From Bog-159 sp049511415 (GTDB lineage Bacteria; Acidobacteriota; Terriglobia; Bryobacterales; Bryobacteraceae): a stretch of DNA of 64,000 nucleotides. Both the position numbers and the translations under genes were made by a program. The stretch spans positions 34,367-98,366 of the forward strand of contig JBEKYC010000019.1 of NCBI GenBank assembly GCA_049511415.1, written 5' to 3'. Below the pieces are notes generated by a model. It was not told where the DNA came from and made no database searches. It worked only from the letters and a program-made list of their open reading frames with translations. Numbering within the stretch: the first letter of the stretch is position 1; each line of letters opens with the position of its first letter. Positions 33,208 to 42,162 of this stretch are shown here, piece by piece.

Positions 33208-34391
33208 CCCAATATCCCGGACGCCGCCAAGACGCCGAGGCTTACTTCTCCTCGCCAGTCTCGAAGGGCCTCATGCTGAGACCCGCGTACGATCCGGATC
33301 CCCTCCGCCGTCTTGAGGAAGCACAACAGTTGTTCGGGCTTCGCCATTCCTAACAGCACCGGCGAGTGGCTGGCAACCAGGACTTGTCCTTCGTGAACGG
33401 ATGACAGGGACTCGTAAATCGCCTGCAGCGCCGTCGGGCGTACACCGTTCTCGGGTTCCTTCACGAGGTATACGCCACTGAAGCCCGGGGCATAACCGAG
33501 TAACGTGAGCGCAAATAGGCGCAAGGTTCCATCGGAAGCCATCCAAGACGGCACCGAGATCCTTCTATCGCCGATGTCATAGTCGATGACAACGTAGCGA
33601 TGCCGGTCTGCTTCGTTCAAGACTGTTCGAACATCCTTAACCTCCGGCAATACCGTCTGGACATGTGCCAGCCAAGCGTCGAATTGGCCCCGGTTGCGAG
33701 CCTTGAGTTGCGAGATCGAACGAGCTAGAAACGCGCCGCTCGATTCGCTTACATCGCTTGTGGCGGGAGGGCTGGGCTTGCGCAATTCGACGATATCGAG
33801 CATTACAGGCTTGATGCCTACGCGCAGTTGTTCTCTCAGCCACGCGCTAGCCGGAAACTCCGCATCCACCGGCAGCATGTTGAGAGCGGAGTAATTCCGA
33901 TGAGGCGGCTCCCGCTCATAGCGCTGAAGGTTGACTTCGTTGATGAAATGTAGTTCGTCCGAGCGGCTGACTACCAGACCGCTAGATTGTAAGCCTGCAT
34001 CGGAGCAGTAAATGGCGACGCGCTCCTCAACGATGTGCAGCTTTTCCGTCAGCGTATCGAGCCGGATGCCTACGTTGTACCGGATTGTGTCCACCTTGTC
34101 CGCGCTCCCGGCCATCGGAACCTGTACACGCTTTTGGTCCGGTATCCGTGCCTCGATAGCCAGTTCGAAGTGATCTGCCTCCCGCCCCCACACGAGGTCG
34201 TGAAAGTTCGCCGTCCGCTTCTCCACGGCAGCCTCCAGCCCTTGAGAGATAAGATCTCCGAGAAACGCAACAAGGTCGAGAAACGTGGACTTGCCGCTGG
34301 CGTTAGCGCCGATCAAAATCTCGAAAGCGTCGATTGGCTGATTGACTGAGCGCAAACACCGGTATCCGCTGGCCTCTATGCGCTGGATCAT
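33204..34391 (-). CDS. AAA_21/OLD-like ABC-class ATPase
   Basis: 395 residues. Walker A is GANASGKST at 28-36 in an SMC/RecF-like start (IEASGYRCLRSVNQPIDAFEILIG), the signature is SWMASDGTLRLFALTLL, Walker B is GVYLVKEPENGVRP and the switch motif is VLVASHSPVLLG. The family (PF13304-like) forms the ATPase half of defence systems such as OLD, PARIS and Septu, sensing invaders and releasing an effector. Its stop overlaps the TOPRIM-like gene's start by four bases, so the pair is one operon. The first gene of the pair looks intact. Confidence 0.85.
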   Translation of the reverse strand: MIQRIEASGYRCLRSVNQPIDAFEILIGANASGKSTFLDLVAFLGDLISQGLEAAVEKRTANFHDLVWGREADHFELAIEARIPDQKRVQVPMAGSADKVDTIRYNVGIRLDTLTEKLHIVEERVAIYCSDAGLQSSGLVVSRSDELHFINEVNLQRYEREPPHRNYSALNMLPVDAEFPASAWLREQLRVGIKPVMLDIVELRKPSPPATSDVSESSGAFLARSISQLKARNRGQFDAWLAHVQTVLPEVKDVRTVLNEADRHRYVVIDYDIGDRRISVPSWMASDGTLRLFALTLLGYAPGFSGVYLVKEPENGVRPTALQAIYESLSSVHEGQVLVASHSPVLLGMAKPEQLLCFLKTAEGIRIVRGSQHEALRDWRGEVSLGVLAASGILG

Positions 34392-34721
34392 AGTTATTAA
34401 CCAGACTACCAGTTTGCGCTAAGAGCAGACTCGGCTCGCAGGGTCTACTCGGTCACAGCGCCCGATCCCGTCCCCTCCACAAATCGTCTGAGAATCCCCG
34501 CCCGCCCCCGCTACTGGTATTCGGAAAACGACCTAGCCGCATGCCGCATACCTCTCCCGCCCGGATGCAACCCTATGTTCACAATTGGCTTTGACACTTT
34601 TGGATATGATTGAAACTAAACCACCTATTGGCTTCGTTCGTAATTTTCCGGGTTTTTGTCCCTCCGCCCGAATGCAACCGCCGCCAATAATGTCCGGTGT
34701 TCACTATAATAAAAAGAACCC
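34392..34721. other. Intergenic region upstream of aceE
   Basis: No gene is seen in these 330 bases, which separate divergent genes. The right half is noticeably richer in A/T and holds TTGACA at 34591-34596 and a perfect TATAAT at 34705-34710. Confidence 0.6.
34705..34710 (+). promoter_or_regulatory. Candidate -10 element of aceE
   Basis: TATAAT ends 11 bases before the aceE ATG at 34722. No good -35 sits at the ideal distance, and only a weak AAGAA precedes the ATG, so this promoter would give a near-leaderless transcript. Confidence 0.4.
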
Positions 34722-37394
34722 ATGCACCAGAAACTCACCGAACGTGTTGTGGACCTGAATCCGCACGAAACCTCCGAATGGATGGAAGCGCTGGATCAGA
34801 TCTTGGACCAGGAGGGACCCGATCGCGCGGCCTTCCTGTTGCAGCGCCTCTCCGAACGCGCCCGCGGTTCCGGCGCGGACATCCCTATCGTTCTCAATAC
34901 GCCGTACGTGAACACCATCCGGCTCGATGACGAGGTTGCCTACCCCGGCGACCGTGCCATGGAGCGCCGCCTCAAGAGCCTCATCCGCTGGAACGCCATG
35001 GCCATGGTGGTGCGCCAGAACAAGTACGACGCCGGCATCGGCGGGCACATTTCCACGTACGCCTCCCTCGCCACCCTCCTCGAAGTCGGTTTCCATCATT
35101 TTTTTCATGCCAGCTACGGCGATCAACCCGGAGACCTGATCTACTTCCAGGGCCACGCTTCTCCCGGCATCTACGCCCGCGCCTTCCTCGAAGGCCGCCT
35201 CAGCGAACAGCACCTGCGTAACTTCCGCCACGAATTGCGCGAACAGCCCGGCCTCTCCTCCTATCCCCACCCCTGGCTGATGCCGGATTTCTGGAGCTTC
35301 CCCACCGTCTCCATGGGTCTCGGTCCCATCAACTCCATCTACCAGGCGCGCTTTATGCGCTACCTCGAAAATCGCGAACTGATTCCGGTCACCCCCCGCA
35401 AAGTCTGGGCCTTCCTGGGCGATGGCGAAATGGATGAGCCCGAATCCATGGGATCGCTCACGCTCGCCTGCCGCGAGAAGCTCGACAACCTCATCTTCGT
35501 CATCAACTGCAACCTGCAGCGCCTCGACGGTCCGGTGCGCGGCAACGGCAAAATCATCCAGGAACTGGAAGCCGCCTTCCGCGGCGCCGGCTGGAACGTC
35601 CTCAAGGTTCTCTGGGGCGAGGATTGGGATCCGCTCCTGGCCCGCGATGCCAACGGCCTGCTCCAAAAGCGTATGAACGAAGTCGTGGATGGCGAGTGGC
35701 AGACCTACGTCACCAAAGACGGCGGGTATTTCCGCAAGAACTTCTTCGGCAAGTATCCCGAATTGCTCGACCTCGTGGGCCACCTGAGCGACGAGCAACT
35801 GCTGCGCCTGCGCCGCGGCGGGCACGATCCCAAGAAGGTCTACAACGCTTATAAGACGGCCGTCGAAACCATCGGTAGGCCGACCCTGATCCTGGCCCAG
35901 ACCATCAAAGGCTATGGCCTGGGTGAAGCCGGCGAGGGCCGCAACATCACTCACCAGCAGAAAAAACTGAACGAACAGGAAATCGCCACCTTCCGCTCGC
36001 GTTTTGAAATTCCCATACCCGACGAAGCCGCGCGCAATGCATCGTTCTACCGTCCGCCGGACGATAGTCCCGAGATCGCCTATTTGCATGAGCGCCGCCG
36101 CGTGATGGGCGGCTATATGCCCAGCCGCTCCACGCCCGCCACCAAGATACAGGCGCCGCCGCTCGATTATCTGGCCGAATCGCTGTCCGGCTCGCAAGGC
36201 CGCGAAGTCTCCACCACCATGGCTTTCGTCCGCATCCTGACCCTGCTCCTGAAGCACCAGGAACTTGGCCGGCGCGTCGTGCCCATCATCCCCGATGAGG
36301 CGCGCACGTTCGGTATGGAGTCGCTGTTCCGCCAGTTCGGCATTTACGCCAGTCAGGGCCAGCTCTATAAACCGCACGACGCCGAAATGTTCCTTTATTA
36401 CAAGGAATCCAAGGACGGCCAGATTCTGGAAGAAGGCATCACGGAAGCCGGGTCCATGGCGTCCTTCACCGCCGCCGGCCTGGCCTACACGAATTACCGC
36501 ACGGAGATGATTCCCTTCTTCGTGTATTACTCCATGTTCGGTTTCCAGCGCATCGGCGACTTGATTTGGGCTTTTGCCGACGCGCGCGGCAAGGGCTTCC
36601 TGATGGGCGGCACCGCCGGCCGCACCACTTTATCGGGCGAAGGCTTGCAGCATCAGGACGGCCATAGCATCGTGCTGGCCAGCACCGTCCCCACCTGCGC
36701 CACCTACGATCCGGCCTTTGCCTACGAAATCGCCGTCATCGTGCAGGACGGCATTCGCCGCATGTATCAGGAGCAGGAAGACCTATTCTATTACCTTACG
36801 CTGTACAACGAAAACTATCCCATGCCCGCCATGCCGGAAGGCGTGACCGACGGCATTTTGAAGGGTATTTATCGTTATCAGGCCGCGCCGGAAGGCAAAG
36901 CTAAATTACAGCTCTTCGGTAGCGGTCCGATTCTGAACGAGGCGTTGCGCGCGCAAGGCATGCTGGCTGAAAAGTACGGCATCCCGGCGGATGTGTGGAG
37001 CGTGACCAGTTACAACGAACTGCGCCGCGACGCCCTCCGCATCGAGCGCTGGAACCGCTTGCATCCCGATCAGCCCCAGCGCCACCCGTATATTCGCGAA
37101 GCGCTCGCGGGCGCCGATGGACCGATCGTGGCTGCCACGGACTACATGAAAGTAGTGGCAGATCAAATCGCGCCCTGGCTCCCCGGCCGCATGGAAACCC
37201 TGGGCGCCGACGGTTTCGGTCGCAGCGACAACCGCGAGTATCTGCGGCGTCATTTCGAAATCAACGCGGAATCCATCGCCGCCGCCGCGCTCTCACGCCT
37301 GGCGCGCGACGGCCAGTTCCCCATGGACCGCGCCGCCGCGGCATTCGGCGAACTCGGCGTCAATCCGGAGAAAATCGACCCCGCGCGGGCATAA
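34722..37394 (+). CDS. aceE: Pyruvate dehydrogenase E1 component (homodimeric)
   Basis: 890 residues, the single-chain gammaproteobacterial-type E1, which decarboxylates pyruvate with thiamine diphosphate and passes acetyl to E2. The TPP-binding motif runs GDGEMDEPESMGSL to INCNLQRLDGPVRGNG. Other signatures are NAMAMVVRQNK, GHISTYASLATLLEVGFHHFF and GRTTLSGEGLQHQDGHS. Length is normal. E2 (aceF) and E3 (lpd) are not adjacent. The first Uma2 gene starts six bases after its stop. Confidence 0.95.
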   Translation: MHQKLTERVVDLNPHETSEWMEALDQILDQEGPDRAAFLLQRLSERARGSGADIPIVLNTPYVNTIRLDDEVAYPGDRAMERRLKSLIRWNAMAMVVRQNKYDAGIGGHISTYASLATLLEVGFHHFFHASYGDQPGDLIYFQGHASPGIYARAFLEGRLSEQHLRNFRHELREQPGLSSYPHPWLMPDFWSFPTVSMGLGPINSIYQARFMRYLENRELIPVTPRKVWAFLGDGEMDEPESMGSLTLACREKLDNLIFVINCNLQRLDGPVRGNGKIIQELEAAFRGAGWNVLKVLWGEDWDPLLARDANGLLQKRMNEVVDGEWQTYVTKDGGYFRKNFFGKYPELLDLVGHLSDEQLLRLRRGGHDPKKVYNAYKTAVETIGRPTLILAQTIKGYGLGEAGEGRNITHQQKKLNEQEIATFRSRFEIPIPDEAARNASFYRPPDDSPEIAYLHERRRVMGGYMPSRSTPATKIQAPPLDYLAESLSGSQGREVSTTMAFVRILTLLLKHQELGRRVVPIIPDEARTFGMESLFRQFGIYASQGQLYKPHDAEMFLYYKESKDGQILEEGITEAGSMASFTAAGLAYTNYRTEMIPFFVYYSMFGFQRIGDLIWAFADARGKGFLMGGTAGRTTLSGEGLQHQDGHSIVLASTVPTCATYDPAFAYEIAVIVQDGIRRMYQEQEDLFYYLTLYNENYPMPAMPEGVTDGILKGIYRYQAAPEGKAKLQLFGSGPILNEALRAQGMLAEKYGIPADVWSVTSYNELRRDALRIERWNRLHPDQPQRHPYIREALAGADGPIVAATDYMKVVADQIAPWLPGRMETLGADGFGRSDNREYLRRHFEINAESIAAAALSRLARDGQFPMDRAAAAFGELGVNPEKIDPARA

Positions 37395-37400
37395 GGCATA

Positions 37401-37985
37401 ATGGGCACTCCCACCCGGTTGATCACCTACGAAGATTCTCTGACACTGCCGGAGAATCGCCTGGAGGAAATCGTACATGGTGAGAGTAGAATTATGCCGC
37501 CAGCCGACCAGGAACACGCTGACCTCATTGAAGAGTTGTTCGATATTCTGAAATCCCAATTAGACTCGCGCGAATATCACGTCACCATATCGGGCCGCGG
37601 TCTGGGAATTGAGCGGACTCCATTAACTTACCGTATCCCCGACTTAATGGTTCTTCGCCAGGAAGCTCGTCAGCGGCCTCCGGACCGGGCCGGAAGACAC
37701 GACCCATACCTCTGGACGCCGCCCGACTTACTCGTCGAATGCCTCTCGCCATCCAATCGCAAAGGATCGGTGCGCGACCTTCTGTCCGATTACGCGCAGA
37801 TCGCCGTGCCCGAAGTCTGGCTGCTCGATCCCGCCGTTCCCCAGTTCACCTCCCACCGCTACGAAAACGATGCCCTGCGCGAATGGAAGTCGCAGGGGCA
37901 CGGCGTAGCTATTCCGCTGCTCCTGCCAAATGTAACCGTGGACCTCGATGAATTGTGGGCCGCCTTCCACGGGAGGCTGAAATGA
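37401..37985 (+). CDS. Uma2-family (DUF820) putative endonuclease, copy 1
   Basis: 194 residues with the PD-(D/E)xK-like core: GLGIERTPLTYRIPDLMVLR, then PDLLVECLSPSNRKGSVRDLLSDYAQIAVPEVWLLDP. The usual lysine before the YA motif is replaced, so catalytic competence is uncertain. It opens with LITYEDSLTLPENRLEEIVHGESRIMPP, repeated in the next two genes. Its stop overlaps copy 2's start as ATGA. Such proteins are abundant in cyanobacteria and acidobacteria; their role is unproven. Confidence 0.85.
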   Translation: MGTPTRLITYEDSLTLPENRLEEIVHGESRIMPPADQEHADLIEELFDILKSQLDSREYHVTISGRGLGIERTPLTYRIPDLMVLRQEARQRPPDRAGRHDPYLWTPPDLLVECLSPSNRKGSVRDLLSDYAQIAVPEVWLLDPAVPQFTSHRYENDALREWKSQGHGVAIPLLLPNVTVDLDELWAAFHGRLK

Positions 37986-38554
37986 GCCTGATCACTTACG
38001 AAGATTCTCTGGCCATGCCGGAGAATAAACTCGAAGAGATCCTACATGGTGAAAGTAGGATTATGCCGCCCGCCACCCGAAGACACGTCAACGTGGTTGA
38101 GAAGCTAGGTGCTATGCTCCGCTCGCTTCTTGACGAACGCGATTCGACTGTCATCATCGCTGGGGCGGGGCTAGGGATCGAGCGCGATCCTCTCACCTAC
38201 CGTATTCCCGACCTCATGGTGTTTCGCACGGAGGTTCTGCGCCAGGATGAAGCCGGCGCGGCCGACAACGATCCGTACATCTGGACCGTACCCGAACTGC
38301 TCGTCGAATGCCTCTCGCCGTCCAATCGCAAAGGATCGGTTCGCGAACTGCTGGCCGATTACGCCCAGATCGCGGTGCCCGAAGTCTGGCTGCTCGATCC
38401 CGCCATTCCCCAGTTCACTTCGTACCGCTACGAGTCCGCTGCCCCGCTTGAATTCCACTCGCAGGACCACGGCGCAGTCTCCCCCCTACTCTTGCCCAAC
38501 ATGACCGTGGACCTCGACGAATTGTGGGCCGCCTTCCACGGGAGGCTGAAATGA
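37982..38554 (+). CDS. Uma2-family (DUF820) putative endonuclease, copy 2
   Basis: 190 residues. ATG 37982 (MSLITYEDSLAMPENKLEEI) overlaps copy 1's stop. The nuclease-like core is GLGIERDPLTYRIPDLMVFR and PELLVECLSPSNRKGSVRELLADYAQIAVPEVWLLDP. It differs from copies 1 and 3 most between residues ~30 and 65 (RRHVNVVEKLGAMLRSLLDE) and in the region near 85-95, so the copies have diverged in the parts likely to set specificity or pairing. Confidence 0.85.
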   Translation: MSLITYEDSLAMPENKLEEILHGESRIMPPATRRHVNVVEKLGAMLRSLLDERDSTVIIAGAGLGIERDPLTYRIPDLMVFRTEVLRQDEAGAADNDPYIWTVPELLVECLSPSNRKGSVRELLADYAQIAVPEVWLLDPAIPQFTSYRYESAAPLEFHSQDHGAVSPLLLPNMTVDLDELWAAFHGRLK

Positions 38555-39117
38555 GCCTGATCACTTACGAAGATTCCCTGACGATGCCGGAGAATAAGCT
38601 CGAAGAGATCCTACATGGTGAAAGTAGGATCATGCCGCCCGCCACTTTCTTCCATGCTTATCTGCTTCGTAAGCTATCCCGGATACTGGAAGCGCAACTG
38701 GATGCTGACGAGTACATCCTGTTCGGCGGAGGCGCCGGCCTCGGAATCGAGCGCGCGCCGCTGACCTGCCGCATCCCCGACCTGATGGTATTTCAGACCG
38801 AATCTTTACGCCGCTCCCGGGCCCAGTCAGCCGCAAACGATCCATACATCTGGACCGCCCCGGACTTACTCGTCGAATGTCTTTCCGCGTCTAACCGCAA
38901 AAGCTCGGTGCGCGACCTTCTGTCCGACTACGCGCAAATCGCCGCGCCCGAAGTGTGGCTGCTCGATCCCGTGGCGCCCCAGTTCACGGCGTATCGCTAT
39001 GAATCCGGCGCGCTGCGCGAGTCGCAGTCGATCAGTCAGGGCGTCGTCACCGCCCAGCTTCTGCCAAACGTCACCGTGAATCTTGCCGACCTCTGGTCCG
39101 CGTACGCCGGCATCTAA
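38551..39117 (+). CDS. Uma2-family (DUF820) putative endonuclease, copy 3
   Basis: 188 residues, starting at ATG 38551 with another ATGA overlap. The 5' ~80 bases are nearly identical to copy 2 (LITYEDSLTMPENKLEEILHGESRIMPPAT), then it diverges (FFHAYLLRKLSRILEAQLDADEYIL). The core is PDLLVECLSASNRKSSVRDLLSDYAQIAAPEVWLLDP. Its stop overlaps the convergent gene at 39114 by four bases. Confidence 0.85.
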   Translation: MSLITYEDSLTMPENKLEEILHGESRIMPPATFFHAYLLRKLSRILEAQLDADEYILFGGGAGLGIERAPLTCRIPDLMVFQTESLRRSRAQSAANDPYIWTAPDLLVECLSASNRKSSVRDLLSDYAQIAAPEVWLLDPVAPQFTAYRYESGALRESQSISQGVVTAQLLPNVTVNLADLWSAYAGI

Positions 39118-39419
39118 GGCTTTTCCGGCGGCAGCAGCCGCACATTCACCGCCTCAGGTTTCAAATACAGATCCAGCTTCGTCTCTACGTTCACCCGGTC
39201 GCCCGGCTTGATCTCCTCGCGTTTGATCTTCTTGGCGCCCGCATAATAGCGCGTCTTGTGCGTGCACGAGATCTCCATCTCCCCCTGGTCTTCCCGAATC
39301 AGCGTCAGGCTGATCGATTTGATCTCCTTCACGGTTCCGGCAAAACTGGCGAGGGGTTGCTGCTCCTGCGCGAAAGCGCCCGCGCAAGCCGCGCACAATA
39401 ACACGATCAGGGTTCGCAT
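39114..39419 (-). CDS. Small secreted hypothetical protein
   Basis: 101 residues with a signal peptide (MRTLIVLLCAACAGAFAQ) and an OB-like beta-rich mature part: FAGTVKEIKSISLTLIREDQGEMEISCTHKTRYYAGAKKIKREEIKPGDRVNVETKLDLYLKPEAVNV (read in pieces). The KPGDRVNVE motif recalls DUF5666-type domains. Convergent with the last Uma2 gene and divergent from the N-acetyltransferase 32 bases away. Function unknown. Confidence 0.7.
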   Translation of the reverse strand: MRTLIVLLCAACAGAFAQEQQPLASFAGTVKEIKSISLTLIREDQGEMEISCTHKTRYYAGAKKIKREEIKPGDRVNVETKLDLYLKPEAVNVRLLPPEKP

Positions 39420-39451
39420 CTGCTTCCATCTTACTGTGCTACCCTGACGCC

Positions 39452-40201
39452 TTGGATGTCCCAGCCTATCTGGCGCGTATCGCCTACGACGGCCCGCTCG
39501 ACGTATGCCCTGAAACGCTGCGCCAATTGCACCTGGCGCATCTCTACGCCGTCCCCTTCGAGAATCTCGATATCCACTTGGGTCGCCCGATTGTTCTGGA
39601 CGAAGCCGCGCTGTTCCACAAAATAGTCACGCGCCGCCGCGGCGGCTTTTGCTACGAACTTAACGGCCTGTTCGCCGCGCTTCTGGGCGCGCTCGGCTTC
39701 GAAGTGTCACTTCTTTCCGCGGAAGTCGCCCGGCAGGCTGGCGGCTTCAGCCCGCCCTACGATCACCTGGCCCTGCGCGTCGAACTCGACGAACCCTGGC
39801 TGGCCGACGTCGGCTTTGGCGACGGTTTCCGCGAGCCATTGCGAATGCACGAAACCGATGACCAGCCGCAGGGCGGCTCCGTCTATCTGATCCTCGCCGA
39901 TGGCCCATACCGCGTGTTGATGCGCCGCGAATCGAGCGGCGACTGGACGCCGCAATATCGCTTTACGCTCGATATCCACGCGCTCGCGGAATATGCCGCG
40001 CGCTGCCGCTTCCACCAGACCTCACCCGAATCTCACTTCACGCAAGGACGCATCTGCACGCGGGCCACGCCCGACGGCCGCGTTTCGCTAAGCAACATGC
40101 GCCTGATCGTTACCACCGCCGCCGGCCGCGTGGAAACGCTGCTCGGGGGCGAAGCCGAATACGCCGCGGTCCTGCGCGACCGATTTGCGGTGGTAGAATA
40201 G
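39452..40201 (+). CDS. nat: Arylamine N-acetyltransferase
   Basis: 249 residues. The catalytic triad is visible: Cys67 in RRGGFCYELNG, His in YDHLALRVEL and Asp in WLADVGFGDGF. It transfers acetyl from acetyl-CoA to arylamines or hydrazines. The start is a TTG (then DVPAYLARIAYDGPL), supported by family length. It precedes nuoB by 26 bases on the same strand, but no metabolic link is apparent. Confidence 0.88.
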   Translation: MDVPAYLARIAYDGPLDVCPETLRQLHLAHLYAVPFENLDIHLGRPIVLDEAALFHKIVTRRRGGFCYELNGLFAALLGALGFEVSLLSAEVARQAGGFSPPYDHLALRVELDEPWLADVGFGDGFREPLRMHETDDQPQGGSVYLILADGPYRVLMRRESSGDWTPQYRFTLDIHALAEYAARCRFHQTSPESHFTQGRICTRATPDGRVSLSNMRLIVTTAAGRVETLLGGEAEYAAVLRDRFAVVE

Positions 40202-40227
40202 CGGTTCAGAAACCTGGGAGGGTTCCG

Positions 40228-40788
40228 GTGCTGATACAGAACCAGTTCGACCGTAACATCGTCACCACCTCGGTCGACTACGTCTTCAACTGGGCGCGCA
40301 AATCCGCGCTGTGGCCGCTGACCTTCGGCTTGGCCTGTTGCGCCATCGAAATGATCGCCTCCAGCACGTCGCGCTTCGACATCGCGCGCTTCGGCGCGGA
40401 GGTGTTTCGCCCCAGTCCGCGGCAGTCGGACCTCATGATCGTGGCCGGCACGGTCACTCTCAAAATGGCCCCGGTCCTGAAGCGCATTTGGGACCAGATG
40501 CCCGATCCCAAGTGGTGCATCTCCATGGGCGCCTGCTCCAGCGTGGGCGGCCCGTTCAACACGTACGCCGTCCTGCAGGGCGTCGACAAGATCGTGCCTG
40601 TGGATGTGTACGTCATCGGCTGCCCGCCGCGTCCGGAGAACCTATTCTACGCCCTGCTCAAGCTCCAGGACAAAATCGACCAGATGACCACGCTGGTGAA
40701 GCGGCCTACGGAAGTCCGGCTCGACGAATCCATGCTGGAGCAGTTCAAAGAGCAGGTCATGATCGCCCAGATCCAGAAGCCAGTGTAG
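40228..40788 (+). CDS. nuoB: NADH-quinone oxidoreductase subunit B (solitary)
   Basis: 186 residues carrying the N2 [4Fe-4S] cluster site of Complex I. Cysteines are in LACCAIEM, WCISMGACSSVGG and VIGCPPRPE. The start is a GTG after GGAGGGTTCC. No other nuo gene is nearby, unlike the usual nuoA-N operon, so this may be a dispersed or second copy, or part of another complex. Its TAG overlaps the next gene's GTG by one base. Confidence 0.92.
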   Translation: MLIQNQFDRNIVTTSVDYVFNWARKSALWPLTFGLACCAIEMIASSTSRFDIARFGAEVFRPSPRQSDLMIVAGTVTLKMAPVLKRIWDQMPDPKWCISMGACSSVGGPFNTYAVLQGVDKIVPVDVYVIGCPPRPENLFYALLKLQDKIDQMTTLVKRPTEVRLDESMLEQFKEQVMIAQIQKPV

Positions 40789-41429
40789 TGTTCTACAAGG
40801 ATTCCCAGAATATCTACCGCGTCCGGCCGCTGGACGAGCTTCCGTGGCTGGAGCACGGCTTCGGTACGCGCCATGCCGTGGATTTGGCCCGCGACCCGCG
40901 CTTGGCCACGCTGCATCAGGTCCACTCGGATGTGTACATCAACGCGCAGGGCCGCACCGGTCAACTGGGCGAAGGCGACGCGTTGCTCGAAAAACTGCCG
41001 GGACACCTGGTGGCCGTCAAGACCGCGGATTGCATCCCGATACTGTTGGCCGATGAAAAACGCCGCGCGGTGGCTGGTGTGCACGCCGGATGGCGCGGCA
41101 CGGTCCAAGGCATCGCGGGACGCGCCGTGCGCGCCATGCACCAAGAATTCGGCTCCGATCCCGCCCACATGCATGCGGCCATCGGGCCGGGTATCGGCAA
41201 GTGCTGCTACGAAGTGGGCGCCGAAGTGGCCGCGCGCTTCGGCGAAATTGGACCTTGCCACATCGACCTGGTGGAGGCCAACCGCACCCAGTTGCTGGAC
41301 GCGGGCATTCCCGCGGCGCGCATCTACGTGGCGGGTTTATGCACCAAGTGTGGCGCGGTGGACTTCCACTCCTTCCGCCGCGACAAAGAGCATTCCGGCC
41401 GCATGCTCTCTTTCATAGGCGTCAGGTGA
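40788..41429 (+). CDS. pgeF: Peptidoglycan editing factor PgeF (YfiH/DUF152)
   Basis: 213 residues with the zinc/copper-type family motifs LHQVHSDVY, VAVKTADCIPILL, VAGVHAGWRGTVQGI, AAIGPGIGKCCYEVG and the C-terminal LCTKCGAVDFHSFRRDKEHSGRMLSFI. Members remove wrongly incorporated L-Ser from muropeptides or act as purine nucleosidases. The GTG start overlaps nuoB's stop by one base, and its TGA overlaps the next gene's ATG, so the run is translated as one unit. Confidence 0.9.
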   Translation: MFYKDSQNIYRVRPLDELPWLEHGFGTRHAVDLARDPRLATLHQVHSDVYINAQGRTGQLGEGDALLEKLPGHLVAVKTADCIPILLADEKRRAVAGVHAGWRGTVQGIAGRAVRAMHQEFGSDPAHMHAAIGPGIGKCCYEVGAEVAARFGEIGPCHIDLVEANRTQLLDAGIPAARIYVAGLCTKCGAVDFHSFRRDKEHSGRMLSFIGVR

Positions 41430-42139
41430 TGACGATGTCCCAACTCCGCGACCGCCTGATGGATGCCGCCAAAGCCGCTGCCGCCCGCCGGGGGATTCTG
41501 CTGGCGCGTTACGCCGAGCCCTATCGCCGCCGGCGCCTGGCGGAAGTCCAGCGCGTCGCCGGCGAACGCACGCTCCTGCTGAGCCCCGGCGAAGCCTGCC
41601 AGTTGCTCGCCTGTCTGGCGGCCACGGAAGCCGTACCCGGCGAAGTTGCCGAACTGGGTGTGGCCTATGGGGCTTCCGCGAAACTGCTGGCCACGCATCT
41701 CGCGGCGGGCAAATTGCTGCACCTGTTCGATACCTTCGCAGGCCTTCCGCAGACCACCGCGGCGGATGGCGTCCGCTTTTAGGCCGGCGAATTCCGCTCG
41801 AACCTCGACCAGGTGCGCCAGTACGTCGGGTCGGATCGCGTGCATTACTATCCCGGCCTGTTTCCGGGCACCGCGGCATCTCTGACGGGACACACTTTCT
41901 CGTTCGTGCACCTGGATGCGGACCTCTACGAAAGCACGCTGGCCGCCTTCGAATTCTTCTATCCGCGTCTCTCGCCAGGCGGCATGATGTTGTGCCACGA
42001 TTATCCGTCCGCCGCCGGAGTGGTGAAAGCCATTGCGGACTTCTTTCGCGGCAAGCCCGATCCCTTCGTGGAACTGACCGGGTATCAAGCCATGGTAGTG
42101 AAGTTACAAGCGACAGCCGGCCTGCTAGAATGCCCTTGA
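41429..42139 (+). pseudogene. TylF/MycF-like methyltransferase interrupted by in-frame TAG
   Basis: The frame opens at ATG 41429 (TGATG overlap with pgeF) and encodes AELGVAYGASAKLLATHLAAGKLLHLFDTFAGLPQTTAADGVRF. It then hits TAG at 41780-41782 and continues in the same frame AGEFRSNLDQVRQY...FSFVHLDADLYESTLAAFEFFYPRLSPGGMMLCHDYPSAAGVVKAI to 42139. The two halves form one class I methyltransferase of the TylF macrocin-O-methyltransferase group, about 235 codons. A single C-to-T in CAG would create the stop. Confidence 0.85.
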
Positions 42140-42162
42140 GTCTTCTCGCCTGGGGAAACCAC

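Noticed and set aside
40311..41429. 372-residue version of pgeF
   Set aside because: The first 159 residues are the nuoB gene read in another frame; the real start is GTG 40788.
27809..41782. Two in-frame TAG codons read as a recoded amino acid (pyrrolysine or suppression)
   Set aside because: Many genes here end normally and only two TAGs are internal, one in a decaying island; simple CAG-to-TAG mutations explain both. No pyl genes are seen.
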